Shown in pieces: positions 1-5,630 of a DNA stretch of 7,426 bases (within the stretch, counting starts at the first letter, position 1; each line of letters starts with the position of its first letter). Origin of the DNA: Candidatus Solibacter sp. (lineage in GTDB: Bacteria; Acidobacteriota; Terriglobia; Bryobacterales; Bryobacteraceae); the NCBI GenBank assembly GCA_017883345.1, contig JADGNT010000233.1:1-7426 (forward strand), written 5' to 3'. The position numbers and the translations under genes are program-made. A model generated the notes under the pieces. The model saw only the letters and a program-made list of their open reading frames with translations, did not search any database and was not told where the DNA came from.

Positions 1-1
1 C

Positions 2-280
2 AGTTTCCGTGGCGGTGAGTTCCTCGCACAGGTAGCGGACCGCGGTATCGTGGGCCGCCTGCGTCAGATGATGCAAACAGACCGTCAGCGTCTTGGCTTG
101 ACCGCGCACAAGATCGGCGAAATCTTCGGCGTCCGCGTCACCAAGAAACTGAAGGGGAAACTCAACACCACGCTGGAGCAGATCGAGCACGGGCACCATA
201 TCTTCCGGGCCTACTTCAAACATGCCTTCGTGAAGCAGTATGATCCGTTGCGGCTGTGTCAGGAAACGGTTTGGAAGTAG
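2..280 (+). CDS. C-terminal part of an unidentified protein (cut by left edge)
   Basis: An open frame enters from the left edge and ends at TAG 278-280, giving 92 residues. The GTG at position 50 is only an internal codon, because the frame stays open back to position 2 with sensible coding upstream (FRGGEFLAQVADRGIVGRLR). Codon use is G/C-rich at third positions, like the neighbours. The visible part is basic and mostly helical, with GLTAHKIGEIFGVRVTKK followed by HGHHIFRAYFKHAFVKQY. I do not recognise the family with confidence. The style recalls multicopy, mobile-element-associated proteins of Acidobacteria, but that is a weak impression. The last dozen codons (after KQY) have less G/C-biased third positions, which could mean a recently acquired C-terminus or a truncated remnant. 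No downstream gene is close enough to suggest an operon; the next likely start is 130 bases away. Confidence 0.4.
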   Translation, partial: SFRGGEFLAQVADRGIVGRLRQMMQTDRQRLGLTAHKIGEIFGVRVTKKLKGKLNTTLEQIEHGHHIFRAYFKHAFVKQYDPLRLCQETVWK

Positions 281-391
281 GGGTGCCATCGCGGCACGCT
301 AGCGCGGATCAAGGCGCGCGCGGCTCGGATCGGCGCCGCAGTTTCCTTGCCGGATGCCTCCGAAGAGAAGCAGCGCTGCCATGACTTGTTC

Positions 392-397
392 CATAAT
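392..397 (+). promoter_or_regulatory. Possible -10 box (CATAAT) for the MFS gene
   Basis: CATAAT matches the sigma-70 -10 consensus at five of six positions and lies 12 bases before the ATG at 410 in otherwise G/C-rich DNA. Transcription would begin near 404, leaving only about six leader bases. No -35 hexamer is visible at 16-18 bases spacing. If real, it favours 410 over the earlier in-frame TTG at 347, which would lie upstream of the transcript. Confidence 0.25.
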
Positions 398-409
398 CCG
401 AAGATAAGC

Positions 410-1669
410 ATGCCACCCGATTTCCTGAGTACACCGATGGGGAGGCGCCTGACGCGGGATGGATGGCTCCTGTTCGCGAGCCGATTCGTCCGCATGTTCG
501 CTTATGGGATGCTCGGCGTCGTCCTGGTCTTCTATTTGATCGGCCTTGGGTTGAGCGAGTCCCAGACAGGAGTGCTTCTGACCCTGACGCTGCTGGGGGA
601 CACGGCGGTTTCCCTGGTGCTGACGACCAGGGCCGATCGGATCGGCCGGCGGCGAATGCTGATCGTCGGCGCGACGCTGATGACGGGCGCGGGTCTGGTG
701 TTCGGGTTGACGAGGAACTTTCTGTGGCTCATCGTCGCGGGCACGATCGGGGTGATCAGCCCGAGCGGGAATGAGGTGGGTCCGTTCCTGCCGATTGAGC
801 AGGCCGCGCTGTCCGGGGTGATCTCGAATCGAATCCGAACCTCGGTCTTCGCGTGGTATGCGCTGGCGGGATCGATTGCGACGGCAGGCGGTTCGCTGTT
901 CGCGGGCACCGCCGCAGGTTTGATGGAGAAGGCCGCGAGGACGCCTCTGGCGAGCCAGCGGACGATCATCCTGCTGTATGCGGCGTTCGGCGTGGTGCTG
1001 GCGCTGGTATTCCGTGCGCTCTCACCGAGTGTGGAAGTGGACCGCAGCGGGCCGGCGCCGCCGGGTATGCATTCCCTGTTGGGGATCGGAGCGTCGCGAG
1101 GCGTAGTGCTGCGGCTCTGCGGGCTGTTCGCGCTGGACGCATTTGGCGGGGGTTTCGTGGTGCAAAGCTTTGCGGCTTACTGGTTCTATCTTCGCTTCGG
1201 CGTGGAACCCGCAACCTTAGGCGGCATTTTCTTTGGCGCCAATCTGTTTGCGGGGTTCTCGGCATTACTGGCAAGCCGGCTGGCTTCACGAATCGGGCTG
1301 GTCCGGACTATGGTGTTCACGCACCTGCCATCGAATGTTTTACTGATTCTGGTGCCGCTGATGCCGAACCTCCGTCTGGCGGTCCTGGTTCTGCTGCTTC
1401 GCTTCAGCATCTCTCAGATGGATGTTCCGACCAGGCAGTCTTACCTCATGGCGGTGGTTGCGCCCGAAGAGAGGGCGGCGGCGGCCGGCGTCACGGGAGT
1501 TGCGCGAACCACGGGCGCTGCCATCGCGCCGCTGTTTGCAGGTTTGCTGTTCGCCCGACCCGCGCTGATCAATGTGCCGTTCTTTATCGCCGGGAGTCTG
1601 AAGATCCTCTACGATCTGCTGCTCTACAGATCCTTTGTGGGGGTCCAACCGCCGCGGGGAGACGCGTGA
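410..1669 (+). CDS. Major facilitator superfamily transporter
   Basis: The product is an inner-membrane secondary transporter, substrate unknown. The 419-residue protein has about 12 hydrophobic helices in two halves, the usual MFS size. The first half carries the MFS loop 2-3 signature (motif A) as ADRIGRRRML, with D76, R77, G79 and R80-R82. The second half has DVPTRQSYLMAVV at 338-350 followed by a Gly/Ala-rich helix (GVTGVARTTGAAIAPL), which I associate with drug- or metabolite-efflux-type MFS proteins in Acidobacteria and related bacteria. The ATG at 410 was chosen. Alternatives in frame are TTG 347, whose extra residues (DASEEKQRCHDLF) look non-membrane and lack a ribosome site, and ATG 437. 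No strong Shine-Dalgarno precedes any of them; GAAG at 400-403 is the best. The stop TGA 1667-1669 lies inside a small tandem duplication that supplies a second in-frame TGA nine bases later. No neighbour indicates a substrate. Confidence 0.9.
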   Translation: MPPDFLSTPMGRRLTRDGWLLFASRFVRMFAYGMLGVVLVFYLIGLGLSESQTGVLLTLTLLGDTAVSLVLTTRADRIGRRRMLIVGATLMTGAGLVFGLTRNFLWLIVAGTIGVISPSGNEVGPFLPIEQAALSGVISNRIRTSVFAWYALAGSIATAGGSLFAGTAAGLMEKAARTPLASQRTIILLYAAFGVVLALVFRALSPSVEVDRSGPAPPGMHSLLGIGASRGVVLRLCGLFALDAFGGGFVVQSFAAYWFYLRFGVEPATLGGIFFGANLFAGFSALLASRLASRIGLVRTMVFTHLPSNVLLILVPLMPNLRLAVLVLLLRFSISQMDVPTRQSYLMAVVAPEERAAAAGVTGVARTTGAAIAPLFAGLLFARPALINVPFFIAGSLKILYDLLLYRSFVGVQPPRGDA

Positions 1670-1722
1670 GACGCGTGACAAGTGAGAAGCGTGACAGAGA
1701 AGCGTGAGAGAAGCGTGAGAAG
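1661..1722 (+). repeat. Short degenerate CGTGA tandem repeat over the MFS stop codon
   Basis: GACGCGTGA occurs twice back to back (1661-1669 and 1670-1678), followed by AAGCGTGA at 1687-1694, 1700-1707 and 1711-1718. The CGTGA core therefore appears five times within 54 bases, at spacings of 9, 16, 13 and 11. The first unit contains the MFS stop codon and the second repeats it in frame. The pattern looks like slippage-generated sequence. No function is evident. Confidence 0.7.
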
Positions 1723-1745
1723 CCGCGCGATTCGCGATCGGGGTG

Positions 1746-1751
1746 TATACT
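1746..1751 (+). promoter_or_regulatory. Probable -10 box (TATACT) for the PHP-domain gene
   Basis: TATACT matches the -10 consensus at five of six positions and lies 26 bases before the TTG start at 1778. A start of transcription near 1758 would give a leader of about 20 bases containing the GGAGG site. No good -35 is seen. A small inverted repeat, CGCGA-T-TCGCG (1726-1736), occupies the region just upstream where a -35 or an operator would lie. The position argues against the upstream GTG at 1682 as the start. Confidence 0.45.
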
Positions 1752-1767
1752 GTCCTGCGAAACGAGT

Positions 1768-1772
1768 GGAGG
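1768..1772 (+). promoter_or_regulatory. Shine-Dalgarno site deciding the TTG start at 1778
   Basis: GGAGG lies five bases before TTG 1778-1780, an ideal core and spacing. It is the clearest ribosome-binding site in the window. It fixes a non-ATG start that begins directly with a signal peptide, whereas the longer frame from GTG 1682 would put about 32 Arg-rich residues, partly encoded by the CGTGA repeat, ahead of that signal. Confidence 0.75.
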
Positions 1773-1777
1773 CCAAA

Positions 1778-4018
1778 TTGACGATAGGTCGCGTACTAAT
1801 CTTAACCGCGATAACGGCGGGTGCGGGCGCATGCCAGGATCTGACGTGCGATCTCGGAGGCTATAAACCGCAAGAGGGGCTACAGGCTCGGATTCGCTCC
1901 GGCGTTCTGGAAGTCAGTTGGCAAGGGGAGCGCAGAGAACAGTTGCGCGCCCAGTTTGCGATTCGTGGCGGGCAGCCTGTAGTGCGCGAATTGGCCGCGC
2001 GCAAAAGCGGCGGGAACTGGATCGTACTCGGACAGAATCTGACCCCCGAATTCGAAATCACCAGCGGCATCAGAAGGCTCTCGCAGCAGCAGATTGGCCC
2101 GCTGAAAGAGTTGCATGTCGAACTTACGCCGGGCGTGGTGGAGCGGGAAAAGTGGAACGCGTTCTGGGACGCGCCATTGATGGTTCCCGGCCGCGCGGGA
2201 ACCAACCTGGATCTGCCCCGGAAGCCGGAGGAGATTCGCAAGGTATGGGCCAAATACCAGTCGGCGGGCTGCCAGGTGAAGACCGTGGGCGCGCGGCTGG
2301 AGGTGAGCTTCCCGGGTCTGGACGCGGGTATTTTCACCGGCTCGCTCCAGTACACCGTGTACCGCGGCGCCAACCTGCTGCGGCAGGAGGCCATCGCCAA
2401 GACCAGCCAGCCCTCGGTGGCTTATAAGTATGTTGGCGGGCTGAAGGGGTTTTCGATCTCCGACGGTAGCCGCATCGTCTGGCGGGACACGGCGCGGGCG
2501 TGGCAGCAATATGCTTTTGGTGGAGCGGTCAATCGGGAAGCGGTGGGCCTGCGTGCGCGAAACCGCTTGGGCATTCTGGAGGCGAATGGCGGCTCCCTGG
2601 GATTCCTGCCGCCCTCCCACAAGTTTTTCTTTTCGCGCGAAATCGAGACCAATCTCGGCTATGTGTATTACCGGAAGGACGGCGAAAACTCATTCGCTAT
2701 CGGGGTGCGGCAGCCGGATCGGGAAGTGGGCTACAAGCCGTATGGAATATCCGACGAAGTGTGGACCCGCCGCGTCACCGAGTCGCGCAGCGAACTGGCT
2801 AACTTCGCGCTCTACAATGCACCCCCCGGAACCATGCAGCGCATGCCCGTCTATTTCTATCTGAGCCCGAACGGGAGCCATGCCACGCAGGAAGGCGTGA
2901 TGGCATTCACGCACGACGACGTTTACAAGCCCTTACCGGGCTACAAGGTGATGGTCAGCCATTTCCATTTCCACCTGAACGAACAACTCACCGACGAACG
3001 ATCCATGGACGTGGAACCCACGTGGCTTTCGGTTTTTCGCGCTCTCGGCATCAATCTCGCCATCCTGGCGGACTTCCATTCCGACTCCCATGCCACCGAC
3101 ACCGGCAAGGTTCGCCTGGACGAACAGAAGGTCTATTTCGCGGGCTGCGAACGCTTCTCGGACCGCGACCTGCTCCTCATTCCCGGCGAAGAGCCCGATG
3201 CGAATTTCGGCGGACATTACATGTTCCTGTTTCCGCGGCCCGTCTTCTTCACGCACGTGAAGAAACCGGCTACGGGACCGGCGGGTCAACCTTTCCAGGA
3301 GACGCTGCAACCGTATGGCAAGGTCTATCACACCACCAGCGCCGAGAACGAACTGGGGCTTCTGAATCAGGAGGCCGGCCTGGTGTGGCAGACCCATCCG
3401 CGGGCCAAAGGTTCCACCGGTTACCCGGACGTCGTGCGGGAGAAAGATTTCTTTCGGAGCGATCGCTACCTGGGCGCTTCCTTCCAATCGCTGCCGGTGG
3501 ATCAATCGGAGAAGCGTCTGTGCGAAGCGCGCTGCATGGGCCTGCTGGACGATATGAACAATTGGGCGGGGGCCAAGTACCTGCTTGCCGAGGGCGACAC
3601 CTACATGAAATATCCGGATGACGAGACCTACCCTCAACTGGTGGTGAATTACGTCAAGCTGGATCGCGTTCCGAAGTACCAAGACGGCTGGGCTCCCGTG
3701 GTCGATGCGTTACGCGCGGGGAACTTCTTCGTGACCAGCGGTGAAGTTCTGATTCGCGACTGGAGCGTCGAAGGCGCCGGGGCGAAGCGGACCTACGCGG
3801 CGGAAGCGGAGTGGACATTCCCGCCCGAATTCGCCGAGTTGGTGTGGAGCGACGGGAAGACCGTGGATCGCCAGATCGTCAGCCTGGCCGGAATGGGGCC
3901 CTTCGGCAGTCACAAATTCCGTATCCCTTTTGACGCGGCCGGAAAGAAGTGGGTGCGGTTTGCCGTGTGGGATTCGGCGGGCAATGGCGCATTCACGCAG
4001 CCGGTTCACCTGCAATGA
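1778..4018 (+). CDS. Exported PHP-domain (CehA/McbA-like) metallohydrolase
   Basis: A 746-residue exported protein, probably a metal-dependent hydrolase; the substrate is unknown. It starts MTIGRVLILTAITAGAGA, a Sec signal with an AGA cleavage site before CQDL. The -3 residue is not Leu, so a lipoprotein is unlikely. Residues 25-390 form a large, apparently beta-rich region I cannot name. The core follows PHP-type order: HFHFH (H395, H397, H399), ADFHSDSH (D432, H434, D436, H438), IPGEEPDANFGGHY (E471, E472, H480) and WQTHP (H540). These are the expected metal-ligand positions. Then comes VDALRAGNFFVTSGE (about 643-656), a segment typical after the PHP core in CehA/McbA-type proteins, and a C-terminal beta-sandwich-like tail ending FAVWDSAGNGAFTQPVHLQ. 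The name CehA (carbaryl hydrolase) marks the family only and does not imply that activity. The gene stands alone, 108 bases after the MFS gene, with its own -10 box, and converges on hpt. Domain class is fairly sure, function is not. Confidence 0.82.
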   Translation: MTIGRVLILTAITAGAGACQDLTCDLGGYKPQEGLQARIRSGVLEVSWQGERREQLRAQFAIRGGQPVVRELAARKSGGNWIVLGQNLTPEFEITSGIRRLSQQQIGPLKELHVELTPGVVEREKWNAFWDAPLMVPGRAGTNLDLPRKPEEIRKVWAKYQSAGCQVKTVGARLEVSFPGLDAGIFTGSLQYTVYRGANLLRQEAIAKTSQPSVAYKYVGGLKGFSISDGSRIVWRDTARAWQQYAFGGAVNREAVGLRARNRLGILEANGGSLGFLPPSHKFFFSREIETNLGYVYYRKDGENSFAIGVRQPDREVGYKPYGISDEVWTRRVTESRSELANFALYNAPPGTMQRMPVYFYLSPNGSHATQEGVMAFTHDDVYKPLPGYKVMVSHFHFHLNEQLTDERSMDVEPTWLSVFRALGINLAILADFHSDSHATDTGKVRLDEQKVYFAGCERFSDRDLLLIPGEEPDANFGGHYMFLFPRPVFFTHVKKPATGPAGQPFQETLQPYGKVYHTTSAENELGLLNQEAGLVWQTHPRAKGSTGYPDVVREKDFFRSDRYLGASFQSLPVDQSEKRLCEARCMGLLDDMNNWAGAKYLLAEGDTYMKYPDDETYPQLVVNYVKLDRVPKYQDGWAPVVDALRAGNFFVTSGEVLIRDWSVEGAGAKRTYAAEAEWTFPPEFAELVWSDGKTVDRQIVSLAGMGPFGSHKFRIPFDAAGKKWVRFAVWDSAGNGAFTQPVHLQ

Positions 4019-4019
4019 T

Positions 4020-4132
4020 CGTGGCGCAGCCTCTCAGGCTGCCGCGCCGGCACTCATGCCGGCGCTTGGGCCGTCGCATGAAGGAGGGTCGAGATGAGTC
4101 TCGACCCGGCAGGCAAGAGTGCCTGCGCCACG
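4020..4132. repeat. Symmetric four-hairpin palindromic element between convergent genes
   Basis: The 113-base element begins two bases after the PHP-gene stop. Outer arms CGTGGCGCAG (4020-4029) and CTGCGCCACG (4123-4132) are perfect 10-bp inverted repeats. Inside are four hairpins: GCAGCC/GGCTGC (4026-4031/4037-4042), GCGCCGGCA/TGCCGGCGC (4044-4052/4057-4065, loop CTCA), GGGTCGAGA/TCTCGACCC (4086-4094/4099-4107, loop TGAG) and GCAGGCA/TGCCTGC (4109-4115/4120-4126, loop AGAG). The first and last hairpins share bases with the outer arms, so a closed multibranch form and a row of four hairpins exclude each other. The layout resembles an intergenic REP- or BIME-like repeat, probably multicopy. 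It could also stop transcription in both directions, although there is no T-tract. CACGGATTAGCACGGA just after it (4130-4145) is a short direct repeat of CACGGA. Confidence 0.8.
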
Positions 4133-4150
4133 GATTAGCACGGAGCCTGC

Positions 4151-4687
4151 CTACGCCGCGCCGGGGTCGTCCAGCACGCAGATGTCGTCGAGGTTGCGAT
4201 ATCTCTCGGCGTAGTCGAGTCCGTAACCCACCACGAACTCGTCGGGGATTTGGAAGCCGACATAGCTCACGTGGACCGGCCGCAGGCGGCGCTCGGGCTT
4301 ATCCATGAGGGCGGCGATGCGGATGGAGCGCGGCTTACGCTGATCCAGCACGTGCATCAAATAGTTCAGCGTTACCCCGCTATCCACGATGTCTTCCACA
4401 ATCAGCACGTCGGCGCCCTCGAGCGAGATGTCCAGGTCCTTGGTGACCTTGACTTCGCCGGAACTGGACTTGCCTTTGCCGTAGGTGGAGATGCCCATGA
4501 AATCGACCTGGACATCGCGAGTCATGGCGCGCGCCAGGTCCGTCATGAAGAACACCGCACCCTTGAGGATGCAAATCATGTGAAGATTCCCGGTGGGGTA
4601 ATCGGCGGAGATCTTTTCGCCTAGTTCCCGGATGCGGGCCTGGATCTGTTCGGCGGAGATCAGAACCCGTAGTTTTGGATCGGTCAT
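4151..4687 (-). CDS. hpt: Hypoxanthine phosphoribosyltransferase
   Basis: Cytosolic purine-salvage enzyme joining hypoxanthine (and usually guanine) to PRPP to give IMP or GMP. At 178 residues it has normal bacterial length and all key elements: the LKG loop (41-43), the flexible STYGKGKSSSGEV loop (67-79), and the PRPP signature VLIVEDIVDSGVT (94-106) with E98, D99 and D102, the last aligning with the catalytic base D137 of the human enzyme. K130 (LMDKPERR) matches the purine-contacting Lys, and FVVGYGLDYAERYR (151-164) supplies the aromatic base-stacking residue and D158. The ATG start at 4687 begins only 10 bases after the stop of the upstream exported coiled-coil gene on the same strand, so co-transcription is likely. 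No Shine-Dalgarno is seen, but a GATAAT hexamer overlaps the upstream stop codon. hpt is often near tilS or ftsH in other bacteria; neither is visible here. Confidence 0.96.
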   Translation of the reverse strand: MTDPKLRVLISAEQIQARIRELGEKISADYPTGNLHMICILKGAVFFMTDLARAMTRDVQVDFMGISTYGKGKSSSGEVKVTKDLDISLEGADVLIVEDIVDSGVTLNYLMHVLDQRKPRSIRIAALMDKPERRLRPVHVSYVGFQIPDEFVVGYGLDYAERYRNLDDICVLDDPGAA

Positions 4688-4696
4688 GGAGCTTAC

Positions 4697-4702
4697 ATTA
4701 TC
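4697..4702 (-). promoter_or_regulatory. Possible -10 box (GATAAT) just upstream of hpt
   Basis: Read on the minus strand, GATAAT is followed by nine bases and then the hpt ATG. Transcription would begin about three bases before the start codon, giving a nearly leaderless message. It overlaps the TAA stop of the upstream gene (4700-4698), so part of the match may simply reflect that stop codon. No -35 element was recognised. Confidence 0.3.
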
Positions 4703-5516
4703 CGCCGAGTTTGAAGCGCGCGCTCATGGGACCGATGTGAATATGGGCGCCGGTGGCTTTTCCGGTTACTGCATGGCGGAAGGCGAAGTAGGGGATGTGC
4801 TTGTCCACCAGGTACTCCAGCAGCCAGTGGCCTTCGGGCTGATCCGGGTTGATGGCCACGTCGACGCGTCCGCGGTGGTCAAAGCCCAGCGAGCGGTGTA
4901 CGGCGGTCTCGCCCATGGCGCTGACCGGCATCGGCTTGCCGAACTGCTTTTCGAAATCCAGTTCGACGCGCGCGAACGTGCCCATGGTGAAGATGCCATC
5001 GCCATCATAGCGGTCGGCCAATTCGCGGGCTGCCCGGGGATCCTGGTTCAGTTGGTTGGCCACGAGTTCCTCGGCGCGCGCCATTTGGGCCAGTTCGCGG
5101 GTGAATCGGGCGCGCGATTCGGCCAGATCCAGTTCCTTGCGGGCCGAGTCGAGTTCCTCCAGCAGCGGCGTGAGGGAAAGCAGCGAGGCGACGCCGCCAT
5201 CCACCAGTTTCCGCCCGGCCTCGAGCGCCTGCTTGCGGCGGTCCAGGCGCCGTGCGGCGGCGGCGAGCATTTCGCCGGCCTGATCGTCGGTGAGATCGTT
5301 ACCGTAGACCGTGCGGCGGAGCAGCGCGGCATCCTCGGCATCGGCGATGGCCGCCTCCGCCTGCACCAGTTGCGCCCGCGGGGTGACACCGGCCTCTACC
5401 AGGGAGCGCAGGCGTTCGATTCCGGCCTTGGCGCGCAATACTTCCGGAGGGTCCTCGGCCTGTGCAAACACACAGGTGGCGCACGCGGCGAACATCAAGC
5501 CGGGGAGAAAACGCAT
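4698..5516 (-). CDS. Exported coiled-coil protein with M15/M23-like C-terminal domain
   Basis: A 272-residue exported protein of uncertain function. A signal peptide (MRFLPGLMFAACATCVFAQA, cut near residue 20) precedes a long Ala/Glu/Arg/Leu-rich helical region (about 24-155) with coiled-coil periodicity, somewhat like the helical hairpins of efflux proteins. The C-terminal part (about 195-268) holds H207, a DHRGRVDVAI motif (H214, D219) and TGAHIHIG (H258, H260). A His-x-Asp-type motif followed by a terminal HxH is the zinc-site pattern of LAS-fold peptidases (M15 carboxypeptidases, M23 endopeptidases), enzymes that cut peptidoglycan peptides. The spacing does not exactly fit either family (H214 to D219 is five residues), so the assignment is an inference. 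A possible role is envelope or peptidoglycan processing in the periplasm. ATG 5516 follows a perfect TATAAT at eight bases, with no Shine-Dalgarno. It probably shares a transcript with hpt. Confidence 0.75.
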   Translation of the reverse strand: MRFLPGLMFAACATCVFAQAEDPPEVLRAKAGIERLRSLVEAGVTPRAQLVQAEAAIADAEDAALLRRTVYGNDLTDDQAGEMLAAAARRLDRRKQALEAGRKLVDGGVASLLSLTPLLEELDSARKELDLAESRARFTRELAQMARAEELVANQLNQDPRAARELADRYDGDGIFTMGTFARVELDFEKQFGKPMPVSAMGETAVHRSLGFDHRGRVDVAINPDQPEGHWLLEYLVDKHIPYFAFRHAVTGKATGAHIHIGPMSARFKLGG

Positions 5517-5630
5517 GTAGTTTAATTATACCGCCAGAGTGATTTGGCGCGTTTGGAGGGGGTAGGGTTACAGGGGGCAGCCGTAGCCTGCATGCAATTG
5601 TGACCGCCAGCGGCTAACATGTAGGCTTCC
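5517..5630. promoter_or_regulatory. Divergent intergenic promoter region
   Basis: This 114-base gap separates two outward-reading genes for exported proteins. On the minus side it holds the TATAAT box. On the plus side TAACAT (5615-5620) is a poor -10 candidate 10 bases before ATG 5631, and no clear -35 or Shine-Dalgarno is visible. TGCATGCA (5589-5596) is an 8-bp palindrome without a known role here. Confidence 0.4.
5525..5530 (-). promoter_or_regulatory. Perfect -10 box (TATAAT) for the coiled-coil/peptidase-like gene
   Basis: On the minus strand the sequence reads TATAAT, then eight bases (TAAACTAC), then ATG. The hexamer is an exact sigma-70 -10 consensus in G/C-rich surroundings. Transcription starting about seven bases later would leave one or two bases ahead of the ATG, so the message is probably leaderless or nearly so. 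No convincing -35 was found at 16-19 bases spacing. It likely drives hpt as well. Confidence 0.5.

Noticed and set aside
283..297. GTGCC-ATCGC-GGCAC hairpin after the first gene's stop
   Set aside because: The stem is only five base pairs with no T-tract, too weak to call a terminator.
381..407. Eight-codon frame (MTCSIIRR) ending two bases before the MFS ATG
   Set aside because: It could be a leader peptide, but it has no regulatory codons or attenuator structure and would lie mostly upstream of the transcript predicted from CATAAT. Chance is the simpler explanation.
853..1707. 284-codon plus-strand frame overlapping the MFS gene
   Set aside because: It is a frame-shifted shadow with Arg/Gly/Ala-rich, non-membrane sequence. 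The MFS frame has clear helices and motifs.
1682..1777. Upstream extension of the PHP gene from GTG 1682
   Set aside because: It would place an Arg-rich segment partly coded by the CGTGA repeat before the signal peptide, and lies upstream of the -10 box. GGAGG before TTG 1778 explains the start better.
2933..3682. 249-codon minus-strand open frame
   Set aside because: It is antisense to the metal-binding core of the PHP-domain gene, whose motifs are clear on the plus strand.
4086..4107. Hairpin 3 as a classic intrinsic terminator
   Set aside because: The 9-bp stem is good, but no run of T follows on either strand. It is better treated as part of the four-hairpin element, with termination only a possibility.
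4632..5525. 297-codon plus-strand open frame
   Set aside because: It lies antisense to the exported coiled-coil gene and the 5' end of hpt, both better supported by a signal peptide and motifs. Its translation has no recognisable family.
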